Shown: in pieces, positions 58,048 to 64,000 of the stretch | Position numbering within the stretch: position 1 is the stretch's first letter | Layout of the letters: every line of letters begins with the position of its first letter | Assembly (NCBI GenBank): GCA_026981645.1 | Contig: JALSII010000021.1 | Location: 1 to 64,000, forward strand | DNA: 64,000 nucleotides | Direction of reading: 5' to 3' | DNA from: Hyphomicrobiales bacterium | Lineage (GTDB): Bacteria > Pseudomonadota > Alphaproteobacteria > Rhizobiales > Devosiaceae | Notes under the pieces: generated by a model | The model's input: only the letters and a program-made list of their open reading frames with translations | What the model was told of the DNA's origin: nothing | Databases searched by the model: none | Program-made: the position numbers and the translations under genes

Positions 58048-58710
58048 CTATTCGGTTTCGCTCTCTATGAAATCAATCTCATCCTGTTCAACAATCCATG
58101 TTTCCTCGAGCGCATCCCCAAGCCAGGCCTTGAATGCCTTAAGGGCGAATATGGCATCAAAATAGTCCCCAAGGCAGGAAGAAACCGGTATCTGGTAGGT
58201 TTTCACCCGCGCCGCAATCGGCGCAAACATAGCATCCGCGGCAGTGAACGCGCCAAACAAAAATGGCCCTCCCGACTGTTCCAGCAATCCGCCCAGCAGT
58301 GTCTCCAGCCTGGCAATATCGGCTCCAATTGTATCCATGGGCACCCGGCCCGGATGGGAGGCGCGCAAGTTCATCGGTGCAGCGTTACGCAAGGCATTGA
58401 ATCCTGCGTGCATTTCCGCTGCGGCGGATCTTGCCTGTGCACGTTCTGAGATATCCACAGGCCAGATGGCTTTTCCCGGAAAACGCTCGGCCAGATATTC
58501 GATAATGGCAATGGTTTCAGCAATCACCAATTCACCATCAGCAAGAACGGGAACACAACCTGTTGGTGTTGCTTCAAGCAGCTTTTGTTTCCAGTTTTCT
58601 CCGTTAAGCAGCAGCATTTCCTCTTCAAAAGCAATGTCGAAATGCTTCAGTACCAGCCATGGACGCAGGGACCAGGAAGAGTAATTTTTATTGCCTATCA
58701 ACAGTTTCAC
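58048..58710 (-). CDS. Glutathione S-transferase family protein
   Basis: A 220-residue GST with a thioredoxin-like N-terminal domain (LLIGNKNYSSWSLRPWLVLK; Ser or Tyr as catalytic residue near 9-12, TGCVPVLADGELVIAETIAIIEYLAE for GSH) and an all-helical C-terminal domain from about 90. Substrate unknown; members detoxify or act in thiol chemistry. GTG start with GGAG about ten bases upstream. A minus-strand terminator (58724-58749) lies 14 bases before it, so its own promoter must overlap or precede that stem. Confidence 0.88.
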   Translation of the reverse strand: MKLLIGNKNYSSWSLRPWLVLKHFDIAFEEEMLLLNGENWKQKLLEATPTGCVPVLADGELVIAETIAIIEYLAERFPGKAIWPVDISERAQARSAAAEMHAGFNALRNAAPMNLRASHPGRVPMDTIGADIARLETLLGGLLEQSGGPFLFGAFTAADAMFAPIAARVKTYQIPVSSCLGDYFDAIFALKAFKAWLGDALEETWIVEQDEIDFIESETE

Positions 58711-58723
58711 TTAGGTTTTCTCC

Positions 58724-58749
58724 ACAAAAAAACGCCCGCAAGGGCGTTC
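58724..58749 (-). terminator. Terminator after 33-aa small ORF, before GST
   Basis: AACGCCC (58731-58737) and GGGCGTT (58742-58748) form a seven-pair stem with a four-base loop; on the minus strand seven U residues follow. It sits 42 bases past the small ORF stop and 14 bases before the GST start. Confidence 0.85.
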
Positions 58750-58790
58750 GGTCTATCTCAGGAATTGAGGAGTGAGAATATGGGTCTGAA

Positions 58791-58892
58791 TTACCCCCCG
58801 GAGAATACCGACAACAAAAGCCCCAGTCCCATCAGGCAAACAAACGTCCATGTGGCGGTTCGCCAACATACTGTTTTTGTTGGAGTTTTCAT
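58791..58892 (-). CDS. Candidate 33-aa single-span membrane protein
   Basis: A short minus-strand frame encodes 33 residues: a Lys/Thr-rich start (MKTPTKT), then WRTATW and a Leu/Gly-rich membrane helix (about 12-30) ending in SVFSGG. Support: AAGGAAC eight bases before the ATG, a perfect CtrA-type site 56 bases upstream, a small GGGGC/GCCCC hairpin in the leader, and a terminator 42 bases past the stop. I know no family for it. It could also be a leader peptide for the GST gene behind the terminator. Confidence 0.5.
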   Translation of the reverse strand: MKTPTKTVCWRTATWTFVCLMGLGLLLSVFSGG

Positions 58893-58947
58893 ACGCGTTC
58901 CTTGAACAGTTTTGTGCCCGACCGGGGCAACGGCCCCTTGATGGTCG

Positions 58948-58963
58948 TTAACGGCTAGTTAAC
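58948..58963. promoter_or_regulatory. Perfect CtrA-type full site
   Basis: TTAA-CGGCTAG-TTAAC reads as a full CtrA site on both strands (minus: TTAA-CTAGCCG-TTAACG). It is 56 bases upstream of the 33-aa ORF start on the minus strand. CtrA's recognition of TTAA-N7-TTAA is established in Caulobacter; binding here is inferred. The rest of 58964-59154 holds two direct copies of GGGTCCTGC but no gene. Confidence 0.5.
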
Positions 58964-59154
58964 GCGCGCTGACCGTTTCTGCAACATCAATTTTGTCGCA
59001 TCTGTGGAGAATTCAAGGCTTGTCAAAACACTTCCAGGGCAAATGGATTCCTGCCCCGGCTCGCAAAGTGTGCTCAAACAAAGGCTTGCAGCTGTGTTTT
59101 GATTCGTTTTTCTAGGGTCCTGCGGGCGGGAAACGACGCCTTGGGGTCCTGCCC

Positions 59155-60570
59155 CTAAACAAGGCCAAACCATTTCGCAGCCAGCCCCAGAAAGACAAAA
59201 AAGCCCACAACATCGGTAACCGTGGTCACAAAGGCACTGGAGGCCACTGCCGGATCTGCGCCGAGGTGGTTCAACCCGAGGGGAATGAGGATGCCTGAAA
59301 TACCGGCCGCAAACATGTTCACGATCATTGCCAGACCAATGATGATGCCAAGTGCTGGATTGGCAAACCACACGGCAGTTACAACGCCAATAATGATGGC
59401 AAAAAGAAGCCCGTTGCTAAGCCCCACAAGGCTCTCGCGCAAAATAAGGCGCCGGATATTGTAACGGTCAAGATCGTGCACAGAAATTGCCCGCACGGTA
59501 ACCGTCATTGCCTGTGTGCCGGCATTTCCGCCCATGGAGGCGACAATGGGCATCAGCACGGCGAGCGCCACCATCTGTTCCAGGCTGGCATCAAACAGAC
59601 CAATGACCACAGAAGCCAAAATTGCCGTGGCCAGATTGACCAGAAGCCATGTAAAGCGCGAGCGAACAGCATCCAGGACACCATCAGAAACCTCTTCGTC
59701 GCCGATGCCGGCCAGACGGCGGAAATCCTCATCGGCTTCCTGATGGATAACGTCGACCATGTCATCAACGGTCAACACGCCGACAAGACGATCGCTGTCA
59801 TCGACCACCGCGACCTCAACCAGATCGAAACGCTCGAAAACGCGGGCCGCCTCCTCCTGGTCCTCATCCGCAACAATTTCGATAACATCATCGTCCATAA
59901 TGTCGGAAATGACCGTCGGGCGATCCGCGCGCAGGATTTTATCCAGCGGAATGGTGCCAAGCAGGGTGAAAGACGGATCGACCACATAGAGCTGATAGAA
60001 TTCCTCAGGCAGGTCCTCGGCGGTACGCATATAGTCAATGGCCTGGCCAACCGTCCAGAATGGAGGTAAGGCGATAAACTCGGTCTGCATGCGCCGACCG
60101 GCAGTATCCTCGGGATAGTCAAGGGAGCGGCGCAGCGTAAGGCGCTCAAACTCAGGCACCAGTGCCAGAATGGCATCCCGGTCGGGCTCCTCGATATCCT
60201 CAAGGATGAAGACCGCATCATCGCTCTCTATGGAGGCAACCCCGCGCGCAACATCGGTAGTGGGCAACTGATCGATCAGTTCGACCCGCACCGCCTCGTC
60301 AACCTCGGTAAGCGAGGAATAATCAAAGTTTTCTCCAAGCAGAGTGACCAGATCAAGACGCTCCTCAGCACTGAGCGCTTCGAGCACATCCCCCATATCA
60401 GCTTCATGCAAGGGTTCCATGAGATCGCGTAAATCCTCACGGGCGCCAGCCTCAATCAGCGCCTGAAGATGTGCCATCCAGTCCGGATCCAGGAAACCTT
60501 CTTCGGTGCGCCACTCAGAATGGCGGGGGCGGCGGCTCTGCTGATCTATCATGTCTGGATGGGTGCTCAT
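59155..60570 (-). CDS. mgtE: Magnesium transporter MgtE
   Basis: A 471-residue Mg2+ channel. A superhelical MgtE N domain (LMEPLHEADMGDVLEALS), two CBS domains (about 145-265, with YVVDPSFTLLGTIPLDKILRA and VAVVDDSDRLVGVLTVDDMVDV) that sense cytoplasmic Mg2+, then five membrane helices (LAVLMPIVASMGGNAGTQAMTV holds the GNxGTQ selectivity region). GTP/Mg2+ gating is by the family's known mechanism. The ATG at 60570 is chosen; the TTG at 60591 adds seven residues without support. Confidence 0.93.
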   Translation of the reverse strand: MSTHPDMIDQQSRRPRHSEWRTEEGFLDPDWMAHLQALIEAGAREDLRDLMEPLHEADMGDVLEALSAEERLDLVTLLGENFDYSSLTEVDEAVRVELIDQLPTTDVARGVASIESDDAVFILEDIEEPDRDAILALVPEFERLTLRRSLDYPEDTAGRRMQTEFIALPPFWTVGQAIDYMRTAEDLPEEFYQLYVVDPSFTLLGTIPLDKILRADRPTVISDIMDDDVIEIVADEDQEEAARVFERFDLVEVAVVDDSDRLVGVLTVDDMVDVIHQEADEDFRRLAGIGDEEVSDGVLDAVRSRFTWLLVNLATAILASVVIGLFDASLEQMVALAVLMPIVASMGGNAGTQAMTVTVRAISVHDLDRYNIRRLILRESLVGLSNGLLFAIIIGVVTAVWFANPALGIIIGLAMIVNMFAAGISGILIPLGLNHLGADPAVASSAFVTTVTDVVGFFVFLGLAAKWFGLV

Positions 60571-60637
60571 GAGCCCAAGTATAGGCCGCAAGATTTAAGA
60601 GTGCATTGCCAAACAAACAACCTGTCGGATAAATAAA

Positions 60638-60660
60638 GGCCCGGTTAAATTGACCGGGCC
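60638..60660 (-). terminator. Terminator after acs
   Basis: GGCCCGGT (60638-60645) and ACCGGGCC (60653-60660) make an eight-pair stem with a seven-base loop; on the minus strand TTTATTT follows. It lies about 40 bases after the acs stop. Confidence 0.8.
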
Positions 60661-60699
60661 CAAGGGAGAGTCTCAGAGAGAAAACACCGCACCTGACAG

Positions 60700-62646
60700 T
60701 CAGCGGTTCTTGCGGTTGGCGATGAGGTCGTCCACCACGCTGGGGTCAGCCAGGGTCGAGGTGTCTCCAAGATTGGAAAAATCATCCTCAGCCACCTTGC
60801 GCAGGATGCGGCGCATGATTTTGCCGGACCGGGTTTTGGGCAGTCCGGGAGCAAACTGTAACAGGTCAGGCGTACAGATAGGCCCGATTTCCTTGCGCAC
60901 CCAGCCCTTGAGCTCTTTCTCCAGCTCCTCGCTGCTTTCCTCGCCCGCCATCAGTGTGACATAGCAATAGATGCCCTGCCCCTTGATGTTGTGGGGGTAG
61001 CCCACCACCGCAGCTTCAGAGACCTTGGGATGGGAAACCAGTGCGCTTTCAATCTCGGCGGTGCCCATGCGGTGCCCCGAAACATTGAGCACGTCATCGA
61101 CCCGGCCGGTAATCCAGTAATAGCCGTCTGCGTCCCGACGGCAGCCATCGCCACTGAAATAATACCCCTTGTACTCCTCAAAATAGGTGGAAACGAACCG
61201 GTCATGATCCCCGTAAACACTGCGCATCTGCCCTGGCCAGCTGTCGCGGATGGCAAGAACCCCCTCAGCCTCAACCGTGGTGATTTCCTCCCCGGTTTTG
61301 GGGTCAAGAATAACCGGCTGAATGCCAAAAAACGGTTTGCTGGCTGAGCCGGGCTTGGTGGCCATGGCCCCGGGTAACGCCGTGATCATCGAAGCACCGG
61401 TTTCAGTCTGCCACCAGCTGTCTACAACCACGCATTTCGAGCGGCCCACCTTCTCATAATACCACATCCATGCCTGGGGATTGATGGGCTCGCCCACAGT
61501 GCCGATGACCTTGAGCGAAGAGAGATCCGCCCTGTCGACAAATTCGTCTCCCGCTCCCATCAGCGCCCGGATGGCAGTGGGTGCCGAATGGAAGATGTTT
61601 ATTTTGTGCTTGTCCACGATTTGCCAGAAGCGCGAGGCATCCGGGTAGTTGGGCACGCCTTCAAACATCACGGTGGTCGCCCCATTGGCCAGCGGACCGT
61701 AAACCACATAGGAGTGGCCGGTGACCCAGCCAATATCGGCGGTACACCAATAAATTTCACCCTGATGATAATCAAAGTTCAACTGCTGGGCCATCGAGGC
61801 ATAGGTGAGATAGCCCCCGCTGGTATGCAGAACACCCTTGGGTTTTCCCGTAGAGCCGGAGGTATAAAGAATGAACAACGGATCCTCTGCGTTCATAACC
61901 TCAGGTTCACAAACGTCAGAAACCCCGCTTGAGACCTCATGGAGCCAGACATCGCGGCCCCCTTCCATATGCACCTTACCCCCGGTGTTTTTCACGACCA
62001 GCACATGCGCTACATTCGAAGCACTGGCCAGCGCTTTGTCCACATTTGCCTTCAAGGGAACACGTTTTCCGGCACGTCGCCCCTCATCCGCAGTTATAAC
62101 AAATGCTGAATCACAATTAACAATGCGCCCGGCCAACGCATCGGGAGAAAACCCGGCAAAAACCACAGAGTGAACGGCCCCGATACGGGCGCACGCGAGC
62201 ATGGCGTAAGCAGCTTCCGGGATCATGGGCAGATAAATGGTTACCCGGTCGCCCTTTTTGACCCCAAGGTTTTTCAGAACGTTGGCAAAACGGCAAACGG
62301 CGTCATGCAGTTCACTGAAAGTAATGTGTTTGCTGGCTTCGCCCGGCTCATCGGGCTCCCAGATGATGGCGGTCTTGTCACCAAGGGTTTCCAGATGGCG
62401 GTCGATACAGTTGGCAGCAACATTGAGTTCACCATCCTCGAACCATTTCACGAAAACATTGGGATATTCAAAACTGGTATTTTTCACCTTGGTGAACGGA
62501 GTGATCCAGTCAAGGCGCTTGGCCTGTTCAGCCCAGAAACCGTTCGGGTCCGCAATCGAGCGCGCGTACATTTTTTCATACTGCTCTGCGCTTACCAGTG
62601 TATTTTTAAGGATGCTGGCTGGCGGATTAAAAAGTTTGGGTGCCAA
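60700..62646 (-). CDS. acs: Acetyl-CoA synthetase
   Basis: A 648-residue AMP-forming ligase that makes acetyl-CoA from acetate. Motifs: [21 protein letters not shown] (A3), [17 protein letters not shown] (A5), [31 protein letters not shown] (A7/A8) and [15 protein letters not shown] with the regulatory Lys that is acetylated. The start is a TTG at 62646 ([10 protein letters not shown]), with AGGAACGGAC upstream. Ends in a terminator; the upstream gap to livF holds no other gene. Confidence 0.95.
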   Translation of the reverse strand: MAPKLFNPPASILKNTLVSAEQYEKMYARSIADPNGFWAEQAKRLDWITPFTKVKNTSFEYPNVFVKWFEDGELNVAANCIDRHLETLGDKTAIIWEPDEPGEASKHITFSELHDAVCRFANVLKNLGVKKGDRVTIYLPMIPEAAYAMLACARIGAVHSVVFAGFSPDALAGRIVNCDSAFVITADEGRRAGKRVPLKANVDKALASASNVAHVLVVKNTGGKVHMEGGRDVWLHEVSSGVSDVCEPEVMNAEDPLFILYTSGSTGKPKGVLHTSGGYLTYASMAQQLNFDYHQGEIYWCTADIGWVTGHSYVVYGPLANGATTVMFEGVPNYPDASRFWQIVDKHKINIFHSAPTAIRALMGAGDEFVDRADLSSLKVIGTVGEPINPQAWMWYYEKVGRSKCVVVDSWWQTETGASMITALPGAMATKPGSASKPFFGIQPVILDPKTGEEITTVEAEGVLAIRDSWPGQMRSVYGDHDRFVSTYFEEYKGYYFSGDGCRRDADGYYWITGRVDDVLNVSGHRMGTAEIESALVSHPKVSEAAVVGYPHNIKGQGIYCYVTLMAGEESSEELEKELKGWVRKEIGPICTPDLLQFAPGLPKTRSGKIMRRILRKVAEDDFSNLGDTSTLADPSVVDDLIANRKNR

Positions 62647-63023
62647 TGTTCTGTCCGTTCCTGATTGTGATTGCTGCCGTCCTTGCGCTCCAACTCACGC
62701 TAACCCGTTGTACCAAAACTGAACACGGATTCCAGCACAAAGCTTTAGGGGCAGGAGCCATTAAATTCATCCATTCTGTGCCAGCGGACTTTGGTCCTGA
62801 ATAGGTAAAAGAATGCAGGAAACCGCGTGATTTTCAAGCTCTTTCAACACATTCAGGGGCAAAATCCGTGGTGCCCGAAGGGGTTGACCCATAGTATCCA
62901 GAGGAAACAAGTTGCCACTCAAAAAGCTGAAAGACATTGTTTTGCGGCAGATTTGCTTCATCTGAACACTCTTTTTCAAACAGAACTGGACGAAATTTAA
63001 GGGATCCTGATTTCGCCCGAAAC
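62647..63023. other. Intergenic between livF and acs
   Basis: About 377 bases without a supported gene. Short frames on both strands (for instance 62767-62979 minus) have no RBS, homology or composition sign. The acs promoter and the livF transcript end probably lie here; no clear terminator after livF is seen. TTAGGGGCAGGA at 62745-62756 also occurs at the ends of mipZ and mgtE. Confidence 0.4.
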
Positions 63024-63773
63024 TTAAATCGCCAGATATTCCTGCAACAGGTCCTCATTGTTCAGAACCTCCTGTGCGTCTCCGCTGAACGCCAGCAGTC
63101 CAGTATCAAGAATAACCGCACTGTCCGCCAGCTTCAGCGCAGCAATGGCATTCTGCTCCACAATGATGGTTGTAATGCCCACTTCCTTGATTTCGAGCAA
63201 TATTTTCTCGATTTCCTGCACAATGACCGGAGCCAGACCTTCATAGGGTTCATCAAGCAGAAGCAGTTTCACATCCCGCGACAAGGCCCGGGCAATGGCC
63301 AGCATCTGCTGTTCGCCGCCTGAAAGGGTCACCCCGTCCTGCTTGCGCCGCTCGGCCAGCCGGGGGAAGTGCCCGTATATCCGGTCCAGCTCCCAGCCAC
63401 GCCCCTCTGCAACCCGGGCAAGAAATATGTTCTCCTCAACGGTCAAGCCCTCAATGATGCGCCGGTCCTCGGGCACCAGCTGCACACCGGCCAAAGCCGC
63501 CTGATAGGCCTTCCCCTCATGCAGGGGCACACCATCCAGCCAGATTTCTCCTTTTTGCACCACGGGGTTGTCGGTGCGGGCTATGGCTCTGAGAGTCGTG
63601 GTTTTCCCCGCACCATTGCGGCCCAGCAGTGCAAGAATTTCTCCCTTCTTCAGTGCGAGAGACAGGCCTTGAACAATGTAGCTTTCCCCATAATAGGCGT
63701 GAATTTCCTCGAGTCGAAAAAACGTGTTTTCGCTCGGGACATGTTCATCAACTTTCTGCTCCGCCCCACTCAT
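63024..63773 (-). CDS. livF: Branched-chain amino-acid ABC transporter ATP-binding protein LivF
   Basis: A 249-residue ATPase. Walker A LLGRNGAGKTTTLRAI, Q-loop VQLVPEDRRI, signature LSGGEQQMLAIARAL and Walker B LLLLDEPYEGLAPVI are in order. LivF pairs with LivG to power uptake of Leu, Ile, Val or related compounds. A charged 20-residue N-terminal extension precedes FFRLEEIHAYYG. It overlaps livG's stop by four bases, so LivG-LivF are coupled; permease and binding-protein genes would lie past the window. Confidence 0.92.
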   Translation of the reverse strand: MSGAEQKVDEHVPSENTFFRLEEIHAYYGESYIVQGLSLALKKGEILALLGRNGAGKTTTLRAIARTDNPVVQKGEIWLDGVPLHEGKAYQAALAGVQLVPEDRRIIEGLTVEENIFLARVAEGRGWELDRIYGHFPRLAERRKQDGVTLSGGEQQMLAIARALSRDVKLLLLDEPYEGLAPVIVQEIEKILLEIKEVGITTIIVEQNAIAALKLADSAVILDTGLLAFSGDAQEVLNNEDLLQEYLAI

Positions 63774-64000
63774 TCCTGTGTACTCCCCAGATAGGCTTCT
63801 TTCACCTTGGGGTTGGCACGAACCTCGTCCGGCGTCCCCTCGGCAATAATGCGACCCTGCGCCAGAACTGAAATCTTGTCAGCCAGCGAAAACACCACAT
63901 GCATATCGTGTTCGATGATAACCTTGGTCATGCCGCGCTCTTTGATTTTCCTGAGCAACTCTATCGTGGTGTTGGTGTCGTGGCGCGACATTCCCGCTGT
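63770..64000 (-). CDS. livG: ABC transporter ATP-binding protein LivG, C-terminal part
   Basis: The last 76 codons of a LivG-like ATPase; the start lies past the window edge. The first visible residues TAGMSRHDTNTTIELL are the D-loop after Walker B, then VIIEHDMHVVFSLADKISVL (H-loop His in EHDMH) and GTPDEVRANPKVKEAYLG, typical of LivG. Coupled to livF by overlapping ATGA. Confidence 0.9.
   Translation of the reverse strand, partial: TAGMSRHDTNTTIELLRKIKERGMTKVIIEHDMHVVFSLADKISVLAQGRIIAEGTPDEVRANPKVKEAYLGSTQE

Noticed and set aside
59115-59152. Two direct copies of GGGTCCTGC after mgtE
   Set aside because: Nine bases with a 20-base gap; too short to call a repeat element alone, though the second copy overlaps the 12-mer reported above.
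62767-62979. 70-codon minus-strand frame between livF and acs
   Set aside because: Low-complexity composition, no RBS, and another frame overlaps it on the same strand; no support as a gene.

Overview
The window is a stretch of alphaproteobacterial chromosome, most likely from the Hyphomicrobiales (Rhizobiales). The evidence is gene content and order: aspS / rnd / ppx-ppk-hdaA / purM-purN, gatCAB, a pyrB-pyrC'-plsY-dprA-topA-rnr-DUF983-rpmG run, pleD-divK / DUF3572-dinB, clpS-clpA, and a MipZ division regulator. DivK, PleD, HdaA and MipZ together mark a cell using the alphaproteobacterial cell-cycle circuit. No rRNA, tRNA, CRISPR array, transposase or prophage gene was seen. I cannot name the genus.

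Layout. 1-7.2 kb: short repeat-like DNA, then small independent units (membrane protein, aldo/keto reductase, DUF4342, SleB-type lipoprotein, RecD-like helicase, DUF1801, AMP nucleosidase, an unknown Cys-containing membrane protein). 7.2-20 kb: mostly minus strand, with malic enzyme, a CSS-EAL c-di-GMP phosphodiesterase, aspS, the polyphosphate pair ppx-ppk, hdaA and a PerM-like permease; rnd lies on plus between aspS and ppx. 20-24.6 kb: purM-purN, an EamA transporter whose ribosome-binding site lies in a hairpin, and a KefB-type antiporter. 24.6-28.6 kb: gatC-gatA-(unknown)-chorismate mutase-gatB on minus. 28.8-40 kb: a long plus-strand run, ruvX, AEC transporter, pyrB, a catalytically dead pyrC, plsY, dprA, topA, a short rnr, DUF983, rpmG. 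40-42.2 kb: pleD and divK on minus, with a structured non-coding stretch after pleD. 42.4-51.5 kb: DUF3572, dinB, RidA, GDPD, then a cell-surface carbohydrate block (three GT2 glycosyltransferases and a sulfotransferase-like protein), a FemAB-like protein and a HIT protein. 51.5-64 kb: clpS-clpA, a SPOR-domain D,D-carboxypeptidase, an unknown 91-aa protein, mipZ, DUF1489, a GST, a 33-codon membrane-protein candidate behind a perfect CtrA-type site, mgtE, acs, and the end of a branched-chain amino-acid ABC operon (livF and partial livG).

How the genes work together. Most are housekeeping: purine and pyrimidine synthesis, Asp/Asn/Gln-tRNA charging, polyphosphate turnover, DNA topology and RNA decay. 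Cell-cycle control recurs: divK-pleD, hdaA and mipZ, plus one perfect and two near-perfect TTAA-N7-TTAA sites. The clearest accessory segment is the glycosyltransferase/sulfotransferase block at 45.3-49.9 kb. I found no convincing new defence or mobile system. The best leads for something undescribed are the CtrA-site/33-aa membrane protein/terminator unit (58.7-59.0 kb), the RBS-masking hairpin (21.86 kb), and the structured region between pleD and rpmG (40.1-40.4 kb).
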